DNA of 34,006 nt. Source: Entamoeba invadens IP1. Its lineage: Eukaryota > Evosea > Mastigamoebida > Endamoebidae. Below are positions 10,164 through 18,847 of the stretch, one piece after another (within the stretch, counting starts at the first letter, position 1; each line of letters starts with the position of its first letter). The notes below the pieces were generated by a model. That model made no database searches. It was not told the DNA's origin and saw only the letters and a list, made by a program, of their open reading frames with translations. The stretch covers positions 22,050-56,055 of the forward strand of contig NW_004191829.1 in the NCBI RefSeq assembly GCF_000330505.1. The letters run 5' to 3'. Both the position numbers and the translations under genes were made by a program.

Positions 10164-10916
10164 AAACAAACCAATAATAATTATAATCAACGTAATGAAA
10201 TAAACGTCTTTGATATTAAATTGAATATAAAGTCAGTCTGAAAATTTTATTTATTTCTAAAAATAGAATATTTTTGTTATTTGGTTTTGTTTTTTAAATT
10301 TATTTTTTCACTTGTAATCAATGTTTTTTCGATGCAAACGAACTTAGACAAATTGACAAATTTGTTTTTTAACACTCAAACACTGTGTATAACAACAGAG
10401 AATAATTCCACCATTGTAAACAGTAGTTATGCGCATTTTATTATTTGGTGATAGATACAACACGAGAATTCGACAACAAACAACTTGGATTTCACCAAAT
10501 AAAAATTAAAATTATGAGACATTATAACAAAAAACACCACACTTGGCAATCTCGAACATAAAATTGCAGTTTAGCATTCGAGTAAGAGTTTTTCGTTATT
10601 GTGTGGGTGTCGGTTTTCTTTCTGAAAGAGTACATTTTAAAAAAGTTAAAAAAAGTACTCGCGACTAAAAACAAAATTTCATAAGTAAATAAAAAACTCA
10701 GTTTGTTTTACAGTATTTCCCGTTATTTTTGGGATATAACAACGTTAATATAACCATTTATTAACAAACAAAAAAAATAAATTGATGTTAATACAATTTA
10801 TTTTTTTTTGTTGTTTTATAAATAATAGTTTAAACAATAGTAATTATTATTGGATATTATTATATTATCTTTAAAAAAAATAAATAAACAAAGTTTCCAG
10901 ACTGACTTTATTTGTT
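10164..10916. repeat. duplicated block, copy 2 (right of assembly gap)
   Basis: Second copy of 9311-10062, offset by 853-854 bases. See copy 1. Confidence 0.85.
10227..10911. mobile_element. MITE-like non-autonomous element, copy 2
   Basis: Same element as 9374-10057, with its terminal inverted repeats at 10227-10240 and 10898-10911. Beyond 10916 the sequence is unique, so the right end of the element is resolved in this copy. Confidence 0.5.
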
Positions 10917-11738
10917 TTCAAATTATAAAATCAATAATAATATTTAATTTATTTCATTAAGTATAATAAAAATTACCATAATATTTAGTTTATTTAAAAA
11001 CACACAAAATGTAATGTAAGTCTATCACTGCTGTATTTAGTATTATGATTAATTACGAATGTAAATCAATATTGTAAAAATTGGTTAATTTTTTTTCTTT
11101 GTTATTAATTATTGAATAATTATTTTAAATTTATTAGTTTTATTGATCAAAACTACTTCGGGTGCTGGAATAACGTTTTGCAATTTACTTAATAGAGTTT
11201 GTCTTTTGATGTTTTTTGATTGACAAAAAAACATTAATCTTATGTTAACAATAGGTATAGGGTATAATATGAAAAAACTAAACCAAAAGGAATATTTTTT
11301 TGATAATTTAATGAAACATATCATTTATTTGTAATAAAAAATAACACACAACTTTCAAAATGGAATTTTAAGACTGATTTTATATTTTTAAAATTCATTA
11401 AACATAAACAACTTAAATTAAAAAGTGTACGTGTCTTTGAAATTACTTTAAAAACTCACGAGCATGTTCAGTAATAATTATATCAGTGTGTGGTTTTGAC
11501 CAATCAAAAGTGGCTTACACAACGATAAAATATAATGATTTCCCTCATATTTGGCACTGAAACCCGCAATAATAATTTCAATTACAATTTTGTTTTTATT
11601 TTAAAAGAGTAAAGACTTGGTAATAAAAACTTAAAAGAGAAAAATTATCAAACAAAAATAAATTCAAAAAAAACAAAAGAAAAGCAGAAAATGCTCCTTT
11701 CAAAATATTAAACTTTTAATGATAATAAAAAACGCACC
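10917..11738. other. non-coding region upstream of the HSP70 relic
   Basis: AT-rich. Around 11110-11240 the minus strand has a weak coding-like stretch (NIKRQTLLSKLQNVIPAPEV) that I cannot assign. The more mixed composition at 11440-11560 may be older coding debris. No convincing gene. Confidence 0.4.
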
Positions 11739-12578
11739 GACTTCCACACATTAATCACGAGAACACGCTTTGAAGAGATGAACATCAACCTTTACCAGTC
11801 GATAACAGTCAGTCGAGAAGGTGCTTGAAGAAGTTAAACTGGACAAGGAAGCATTGACGACGTTGTGTTGATTGATAAGTTAACTCGTATTCGAAATGCA
11901 GTCCAGATACTACAAGACTACTTCAATAGGAAAAAGATCAACAAGAGGATGAACCCACATGATGCGGTTGCTTATGGTGATGCTGTAAAATTAGCTATTA
12001 TGACAGAAACGGCGGGAAACGACAGAAGATGTGTTGTTTCTTGATGTGGAAACTGACACTTGGCATTAAGACAGCTCTTTGTGTGATGACTGTACTAATA
12101 CCACAAAACACAACAATTCCAGCAAAGAAGTCACAAATATTTTCGACCAATGCAGACAACCAGTTAGGCGTACTAATAGAAGTCTTTGAGAGAGGTATAT
12201 ATGACATCTCACTGCAACCTGCTTGGCAAGTTTGAGTTGAGTGGCATCCCACCCACACCAAGTGAAGTTCTTACAAGTTGAAGTCCCATTTGACATTGAT
12301 GCAAATGGAATTTTGAATGTCTCGGCTGAAAGTAAGACCCTTAAATAAACAAATATACAAAATAGTTGCAGACGCAAAATAGTTCAATTCGGAGGACAAC
12401 AAGATGATACTTTTCGAAGCTTAGATGGGCTTTAGAATTTCTGCTAGTCGATGTAAAACACACTCAACGAGTTAATTGCAGCAAAGCTCTCACCATAAAA
12501 CAAGGCAGCAATCGAGGCTGCCAAATACGCACTTTAGTTGTAGGTTGATAAGAACTTATTTGCACCAAAAGTCTACAT
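11739..12578 (+). pseudogene. HSP70 (DnaK-type) gene relic, middle to C-terminal part
   Basis: Broken fragments read in order as HSP70. DFHTLITRTRFEEMNINLYQ (11739-11798) and LTRIRNAVQILQDYFN then [19 protein letters not shown] (about 11880-12004) come from lobe II of the ATPase domain. [20 protein letters not shown] then [20 protein letters not shown] (about 12059-12190) and EVPFDIDANGILNVSAESKT (about 12281-12340) come from the start and body of the substrate-binding beta domain. NTLNELIAAKLSP and KAAIEAAKYAL (about 12458-12535) come from the alpha lid. At least four frame changes and several stops lie between them. The N-terminal ATPase lobe, with the phosphate-binding loops, is missing. 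It is an old, non-functional copy, not a chaperone gene. The parent was probably a cytosolic or ER HSP70; the EEVD or ER-retention end is not visible. Confidence 0.85.
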
Positions 12579-13058
12579 GTTTTTTCAAAAACACAATACA
12601 TTGTTCTTATTCCAAACAATTAGACATTTTTAAAATAATAACATTTGTTTTATCAGTGTTTTACACAAAAATAAATATAATATTTTTTAAAACTAACAAA
12701 ATTCAAAAGCTAGAATAAGAAGTATTGTTTTTGAGCGAAATTCAAAATTTATTTATTAAATATAATATGAGAACAACATTTAACAAGTTTTCATAACAAG
12801 AATTGTTATTATTAAACATATAGTTAATTTATATTAGTTTAGAAGTTTTTCCATTCAAACCGAATTTAATTTTATTTAAACAAATTCAAATTTGTTCGTT
12901 ATATGTATTTATTTTATCAAAATTAATTATTTATTATAGTACTTATGATAACTAACCACAAATATATTATTATCGTTCAAAAGAGGGATTAATAATGTTA
13001 AGTATCAAATCGAACTTTCTTTCTATTAATTCTTGTTTTTGTGTTTTTATTAAAAACG
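12579..13058. other. AT-rich intergenic region
   Basis: Between the HSP70 relic and the secreted-protein gene at 13098. Only A/T-rich tracts, no coding pattern. Confidence 0.5.
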
Positions 13059-13080
13059 ATATATAAACACGGTTTAAATC
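13059..13080 (+). promoter_or_regulatory. TATA-like motifs for 13098-13712
   Basis: ATATATAAAC followed by GGTTTAAATC lies 18-40 bases before the ATG at 13098. This spacing supports 13098 as the start rather than the in-frame GTG at 13041, which would place these motifs inside the gene. Confidence 0.4.
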
Positions 13081-13097
13081 TCGTCTTTCATAATTTG

Positions 13098-13712
13098 ATG
13101 TTCTTGATATGCTTTATCTTTGTGTTAAATGCTCTATCATCGTATGTTATTAACATTAAAAACTTTGCAAATCTACCAGTGAAAAACTTATTTGAAAACA
13201 ACGTGTGTTATATCAATGGTCCTCTGAGTGTAAAATATGAAATATTAGCCGATGGAGTCAATTATTGGTCAGGTACTTCATGTTCTTCTTTGGTATCAAC
13301 AAAATTGGATAAAACGCAATTGCAGACACAGGGATATGAAATAGTCGATACAATTCCTGCAAATTTGGGGACGTTGAAACATTATTATGATAAGATTTGC
13401 ACTGCAAATGAACAACCACTGACTTCCATCATAGTTGATGGATGTATAGATGCAAGTGTCAATAATATAGCTCTCTCTTATAAAGCTGTTCAAGGAAAAG
13501 ACAAATTCAGTTTCCAAACATATACAACATCAAAAGATTGTTCTGGAAGCAAAACAGAAACTGATTATATGTTCGATAAATGCACAAGTACTTCACAGTT
13601 TGGATATATAGCACACCCCTCGTCTGTTACTCCAGATACTCCGGTTACTCCAGACTCTTCGATAAACGTTTTTGCCATGTTAATGGTTGTTCTGTTGTTT
13701 GCTTTGTTTTAA
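13098..13712 (+). CDS. secreted, probably GPI-anchored protein, Entamoeba family of unknown function
   Basis: A 204-residue protein from ATG 13098. Residues 1-~16 (MFLICFIFVLNALSSY) form a signal peptide. The ectodomain has spaced cysteines (NNVCYINGP, GTSCSSL, DKICTAN, DGCIDAS, SKDCSG, FDKCTS). A short Ser/Thr/Pro linker (SSVTPDTPVTPDSS) leads to an uncharged hydrophobic end (INVFAMLMVVLLFALF), a GPI-attachment-type signal. The protein appears distantly related to 29891-30454: both have C-Y near the start, K-Y..G..(T/S)C..(L/W)V, then P....I...GC...S, and the same signal/tail layout. It is likely displayed on the cell surface; function unknown. Confidence 0.7.
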   Translation: MFLICFIFVLNALSSYVINIKNFANLPVKNLFENNVCYINGPLSVKYEILADGVNYWSGTSCSSLVSTKLDKTQLQTQGYEIVDTIPANLGTLKHYYDKICTANEQPLTSIIVDGCIDASVNNIALSYKAVQGKDKFSFQTYTTSKDCSGSKTETDYMFDKCTSTSQFGYIAHPSSVTPDTPVTPDSSINVFAMLMVVLLFALF

Positions 13713-14202
13713 ATTGAGAATGAAGTACCTTTTTGTTTTATTTGATTTTATTTTTTGTGTATTATAAATATTATTAAATATTGAAATAAAAACAACAATG
13801 ACTTAAATAGTATGTTGTTTTTAAATAAACATCACTGTTGGAATTATTATTGTTTTTCTTTGTTGGTTTTATTGAAATTATATGGTAATTATTTATTAAA
13901 AGCGATATTATTTATTTAATATCAGAAACATTGTTATTGATAACAAAATATTAACTTTAGTTATTATTGAATAACATAATAACATTTTATAAAATTTAGT
14001 CTCCAATTTTTTATTGTTTATTTCGACACTTTCAAAGACAAATTAAGACAAAATAACATATCCATGAAAAAAGTTCTAACAAGTAAACATTGAATAGTAA
14101 CTTGTTGATAAATCAAATTATTCTATTTAATAACATCAAACATAAAACGACTAAATTTTGGTTACACAATACCAAATGACGGTTTATAATGAAGCATGGA
14201 AT
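13713..14202. other. intergenic region between convergent genes
   Basis: AT-rich spacer between 13098-13712 (+) and 14203-15408 (-). No coding pattern seen. Confidence 0.5.
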
Positions 14203-15408
14203 TTAGACTTGAAACATGATGTTTTTACATTCCACAAAACACCCGTCTCCAATATGTTTAACCGTTTTCGGTACTGTCAATTCGAGTAATACACATCCAC
14301 GAAAACACTGATTTTTAAACACTTTGACTTCGTTTGGTATAGCAAGTGTTTCAAGACTTTTGCAGTTGTGAAACGCGGCTTCTCCAATTGCACTCAGATT
14401 TTCAGGCATTGCAACGCCAGTTAAATTGAGACAACCGGCGAAACAACAATATGGGATTTCTCTCAAGTTTAGTGGTAAAACAATTCTTTTTAACGATTTA
14501 CAACATCGAAAACAATCATTATCAAATCTCGACACACAACTTGGGATGTCGATAGAGACAAGGGATTCACAAAAACAAAAACACGAATTTCCAAAAGCAC
14601 GAACATTTCCTTTTATAGAAACTGAAGTCAAATGTGAGCAACTGAGGAACGCACAATTCAAAATGAGACTTTCACTGTTTGGGATATCAACTGTTCTCAA
14701 AGAGGAACACTGTGAAAAACATGCAGATTCTATTGTTGTGATATGTGACGGAAATGTAACACTTTGGAGACTGTAACACCCTTCAAAACACGATTTTGGT
14801 AATACAGCAAGTCTGTCTGGAAGATGAATCGAAGAGAGAAGACCACAGTTCATAAAACAGTACGATCCAAGTCTGCTGATGTTGTCAGTGAACATCAACG
14901 CCTTTAATAGACAATTGGTAAAACACCTTTCGCCCACTAATGTGAGTGAATTTGGTAAGTCAATTGAAGTCATTTCTGAGTCACAGAAGCACTCTCTGCC
15001 CAATTTAGTAATAATCTTTGGGATTGTGTTGCCATATTTTATTCTATCTTTCTTTGTGTAAATCAAGTCTTTAAAAACGATATTTGGCTTCTTTAAAGTT
15101 TGAAACAAGTCGTAATTAATCGGACACCATATCTTAACGCGAAAGAAGTCGATTTTATCTTGTTGATTGATTGGAATTACACCAAAATTCATATTACCAA
15201 AAGTTTCGTCGTCTTTGGACCAAATGTTGAGTGTTTCTATTTTCGAAAAGAATTTTATTGTCTTTGTTGTTAACGGAATTGGGTTGTTGTGAAATTTTAA
15301 CATATTGGTATTAAACTTCTTGCAGACAAATTCCAAACTAATGAAGTCATCGAATGAAGAAAAGTATTGCGATATAACCATCATATGATACCCATCAATC
15401 AAACCCAT
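14203..15408 (-). CDS. BspA-type leucine-rich-repeat protein (cytosolic type)
   Basis: An intact 401-residue protein from the ATG at 15406-15408. Residues 1-~120 are the N-terminal region common to Entamoeba BspA-type proteins: a motif like GYHMMVISQYFSSFDDFISL, then VCKKF, KFHNNPIPLT, and KIETLNIW. From ~125 to the end run about eleven ~23-residue LRR_5 units (SLTLVGERCFTNC, HLPDRLAVLPKSCFEGC, NEVKVFKNQCFRGC). No signal peptide, membrane segment or catalytic motif. In this family the solenoid binds other proteins; the partner is unknown. It is complete, unlike the frameshifted relative at 3149-5565, and differs from it in having this N-terminal region instead of a serine tract. Confidence 0.85.
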   Translation of the reverse strand: MGLIDGYHMMVISQYFSSFDDFISLEFVCKKFNTNMLKFHNNPIPLTTKTIKFFSKIETLNIWSKDDETFGNMNFGVIPINQQDKIDFFRVKIWCPINYDLFQTLKKPNIVFKDLIYTKKDRIKYGNTIPKIITKLGRECFCDSEMTSIDLPNSLTLVGERCFTNCLLKALMFTDNISRLGSYCFMNCGLLSSIHLPDRLAVLPKSCFEGCYSLQSVTFPSHITTIESACFSQCSSLRTVDIPNSESLILNCAFLSCSHLTSVSIKGNVRAFGNSCFCFCESLVSIDIPSCVSRFDNDCFRCCKSLKRIVLPLNLREIPYCCFAGCLNLTGVAMPENLSAIGEAAFHNCKSLETLAIPNEVKVFKNQCFRGCVLLELTVPKTVKHIGDGCFVECKNIMFQV

Positions 15409-15687
15409 TGATTCTAGTAGATAATAGTTTCTTTTTATAAAAAATTGATAGTAAAATATATTATTAAAATACTATACTTATGGTATCTTTATGAAAAAGG
15501 GTATTAAAATGTTTTTGAAGGATTTTGACAAAACACAATGAAAAAGTTATCTTTGAGTTATTTATTATCATTTTATAAAATGACGAAATTTATTATATCA
15601 ATTCATTGGTGCAATTCTAGTTAAACAATAAATTGTAACACAATTATTTAGTAAATAATAATATTATTATTAATTAAGAAAAGTTGT
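15409..15687. other. upstream region of 14203-15408, now abutting a transposon
   Basis: AT-rich promoter side of the LRR gene. Before the transposon arrived, it also lay directly 3' of the minus-strand gene now at 25375-26468. Confidence 0.5.
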
Positions 15688-15691
15688 TTAA
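15688..15691. repeat. TTAA target duplication, left side of piggyBac-type element
   Basis: TTAA here and at 25375-25378 flank the complex. The shared flanking word is actually TGTTTAAAC (15685-15693 and 25372-25380), which contains the palindrome GTTTAAAC, so a 9-bp duplication cannot be told apart from TTAA by sequence alone. Confidence 0.7.
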
Positions 15692-16093
15692 ACGAGAGGG
15701 TGACATTTTGCCAAACGACATTTTACCAAAAATTATTAAGAACTTTCTTAATTATTCTTTAACAAAGAAAATTTTAAAAATAATTCATTGTTGTATTTTT
15801 GTCAAGCTTTTATAAAAATATATTTTTGTCGACAATAAATAAATTGTAAATTGTATGAATAAATATATTTATATATTATTACAACTCTGCGTATTTTGTT
15901 TTTATTTTACGCTATTAAATCTTATTAAATAGAAATATTACTTGAACCAGTAACTTTGGTTATACATACAATATTTTGAGTGTTATTTTAAAGCAACAAA
16001 TAAAAATACACAACTTAATGTTCGTGTAAATTCACACATTGTATTATTGGAAAAGTCTCATAAGTATTATTTTTGTTTAACACTTAATTGGCT
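15692..16093 (+). repeat. left TIR of piggyBac-type element (uninterrupted)
   Basis: 402-bp inverted-repeat arm beginning ACGAGAGGGTGACATTTTGC and ending TTAACACTTAATTGGCT. Being intact, it shows what the right arm looked like before the MULE and hAT insertions. Confidence 0.85.
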
Positions 16094-16172
16094 GAACCTT
16101 TCCTTAATAGACATACATAAACAAAAATTTACCATTATTATTTTTTGCCTTTTTGTTCTTTTTTTTCAATTC

Positions 16173-18068
16173 ATGGAGTGTGAATACCAACAAGATGATT
16201 GTTTAATATCAAGTGATGACGAAAGTAATGATCCATTTTTTTGTGAAAATCATGTTGAAGAATATGATCAAAAAATAGAAAATGAAGAAGAAGAATATTT
16301 TTTTGAAGAAAAAGATGATTATTTGGATGGATGGCCAAAAATCGAACCAAAACTTGGGATTTTTGATTTTCAAAAGTTTTGTGAAAAAGAAAATTTTTCG
16401 AAAACTGTTTTTTCTGAAGATTTCAAATCTCCTTTGGAATGTTTTAGAAAAATGTTTTCAAATGAAATGATTGAATTAATTGTTGAAGGTACAAATGAAA
16501 AGGCAGAAGAACTAATTAACGGGAAATGGATCCCAACTGATTTCGAAGAAATTGAATGTTTTCTTGGCATTTTGATTTATATTGGGGCAAACCAAAGAAG
16601 GGGAAACGTTGATCGCCTTTGGAGCCACAAATTCGGGATTATATTTTTAAGAATAGGCATGAAGCGAGATAGATTCAAAGAATTGTTTCGATGTTTCCGG
16701 TGCGACAAAAAAATGAAAGAGATCAAAAAAGGGAAAAACCAATTTTTCAGCAGCAAAAGAAATTTTTGATATTTTTTCCCGAAATATCACGGCAATATGC
16801 GACCCCGGTTCCCTGATATGTATAGATGAGCGAATGTTTGGTTTTAAAGGCCGTTGTCATGGTATTCAGTACTGCCCAGCCAAACCCACAAAACACGGCT
16901 TAAAATTTTACTGTTTGTGTCTTTATGACAAAAAAATGTGCATCGGAATGACATTATATGAGGGAAAACTCGAGGAAAAAACGGGTTGAGTCATGGAGAA
17001 TCAATTGTTCTAAAATTAGTACAAAACCTCCCAAAAAAGAATTTTTACTTCAGAGTGACAATTATTTTACAAGTGTCACGGTAATGCAGGAGTTGGAAGT
17101 CCGAAAAATCGGGTACATAGGTACCATGAACCAAAGAAGCAAAAATATTCCTTCTGAAGCGAAAAAAAACACATATTTAGAAAAAGAAAGGAAAGTACAA
17201 AAAATGGAAAAGAAAAACAAAAAATCGATTGCGAAAATTGAGGAGGAATGGGACAAATTTTTTTTTAAACTTGGGGAAATTGGTCCAGCTGAGCCAAAAA
17301 ACCGAACAAAAAGGGAAAAATACAAAGAAAAAGCTGAAAAAATTCTATCTTCCCAAAAATTCTTAAATTTAGAAAAGATTGAAATTAAAGAAGAAAAAAT
17401 GAAATTAGAAGAAGAAAAAGAAAAAAATCCCAAAAATACACGCTTTTATACAAAAGGGAACATTCTTTTGACTGCTTTTAACCCAAACAAAAGCAAAACT
17501 GTCATTATTGTTACCAATAAAATTCAAATTCCATTGATTGACATTCGAAGTGGAAAATCTTCAATAAATGTGGCTTACAATTATACAAAAACTCCAGTTG
17601 ATACTTTTGATCAACTTTGCCAAGAGTATTCGTGCAAAATGAAAACGAGAAGATACAATTTGGCAATTGTTCAAAATATCCTGGATTGTTGCTGCACTAA
17701 TGCCTATGCCATGTTTGAAAAAACAAAAACGTCTCATTTTGATTTTTTAATTAAATTGTCGAACAAATGTGTGAGAATTACGTTAAAAGAAGGCTTGATC
17801 GAGGGATGAAAAAAGGAGAAGAAAAAAGACAGCTGTTTGTTGAGTGTGGACTTCAAAAATGGTGGGAAGACGTTGTTGGGAAAAACAAAAAAATAACAAA
17901 TTCCAAAGAAAAAAATCACTAACAGTTGCCAAAAAGAGATTTTGTGCTTTTTGCAAGAAAGTTGAAAAGGCTCGAACAAAAAGAATATGTGAATCTTGTG
18001 GTCTTCCAGTGTGCACTAAACACTCACTTTTCTTGTGCCCAAAATGCAAAAACCCCAAGAAAAAATAA
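16173..18068 (+). pseudogene. piggyBac transposase, multiple frameshifts
   Basis: Starts at ATG 16173 (the earlier TTG in frame lies in the TIR). An acidic N-terminus is followed by the DDE_Tnp_1_7 domain: LINGKWIPTDFEEIECFLGI, then after a frameshift near 16735 IDERMFGFKGRC with PAKPTKHGLKFYCLC, the first-Asp block (GAT at 16825-16827). SHGESIVLKLVQNLP lies in another frame at about 16984-17030, and DNYFTS holds the second Asp (GAC 17057-17059). The third-Asp block reads VIIVTNKI, with Asn (AAT 17516-17518) where piggyBac has Asp. VDTFDQLCQEYSCKMKTRRY follows, and after a further shift near 17806 the C-terminal zinc ribbon FCAFCK..CESC..CTKH..CPKC (about 17938-18052). At least four frameshifts: no functional enzyme. 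The role would have been cut-and-paste transposition at TTAA. Confidence 0.9.
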
Positions 18069-18494
18069 TAGTTTCTAAAATAAGTGACTTTTAAAAATAT
18101 ATTTTTATTCTGAATTTTTTTTAAATGATTTTCATTTGGCAACTGAAAAAATAAAGTTAGAACATTAATTAACTTGAGAATCAAATAAGTATGTTTGAGT
18201 ATGATAATGTCACTATGTATACACGTTGGTTTGAATGAAAACCGACACAAGTGATACATAGTAATAAATAATAGAAATGAGTATAGTATAATCGTTATCA
18301 AAGAATTTGAAAGAAAAGTGTATTTTTTGAAAAAATAATGCAAAATCTTATATAATCGAGTTAACATTTATACTTTTTTTTGAGTAAGATTATGTCCCAA
18401 AAGGGACATGGGTTGTTTTAAGTACTTTTTTTAAATTGGCGTCTATGTCTTTTTTTCCTTGCCTTCAAAAAAATTTCTTTAAGCCATTTAAGTG
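18069..18494. other. 3' non-coding part of the piggyBac-type element
   Basis: AT-rich. It holds a perfect small hairpin, ATGTCCC-AAAA-GGGACAT, at 18392-18409, possibly a terminator or chance. The last bases (18482-18498) are the inner tip of the element's right TIR, cut off by the MULE insertion. Confidence 0.5.
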
Positions 18495-18498
18495 TTAA
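18495..18498. repeat. TTAA target duplication, left side of MULE-type element
   Basis: The left arm of the host element gives the empty site (minus strand at 16066-16093): AAGTG-TTAA-ACAAAA. Here AAGTG-TTAA precedes the insertion and TTAA-ACAAAA follows it at 20900, so exactly four bases were duplicated. Confidence 0.85.
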
Positions 18499-18838
18499 TC
18501 AAAAATACTTGATTCAATTAACCAAACAATTTATAAACAATTGTTATCAAATTTATAAATAAAATAATATTTAATTAATTAGTATATAATTTAATGATGT
18601 ATTTTTCAAAAGTGAATTTGAAATGCAATTTGTTTAAATAACCATTTGTATTCAAAAATTTATTTTTAACATGTTTTATGTAAAAACATACCAATTTTAA
18701 AGTTCTTTATTGTGTTTATATGATGTCATTTGAATTACTTCGGCTCTATTATAATCACTACAACCCGAATTATTAAAATTGAATTATCATTTTATTAACT
18801 TTTATTAACTTTATTTCATTAAAATATTAAAAAAATAA
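18499..18838 (+). repeat. left TIR of MULE-type element
   Basis: 340-bp arm, reverse complement of 20560-20899, ending at the ATTAAAAAAATAA tract next to the transposase stop. Confidence 0.85.
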
Positions 18839-18847
18839 ATTACTTAA

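Noticed and set aside
12476..12718. Plus-strand 80-codon frame
   Set aside because: A chance frame across the end of the HSP70 relic and the A/T-rich flank.
13041..13097. Upstream extension of 13098-13712 to 13041
   Set aside because: It would start at GTG, overlap the TATA-like motifs and push the signal peptide inward. The ATG at 13098 gives a normal signal peptide.
16047..16172. N-terminal extension of the piggyBac transposase
   Set aside because: It begins with TTG and runs through the terminal inverted repeat. ATG 16173 is the first plausible start.
18392..18409. Hairpin ATGTCCC-AAAA-GGGACAT as a regulatory RNA
   Set aside because: Perfect but short. Nothing around it indicates an RNA gene; noted only within the non-coding part of the transposon.
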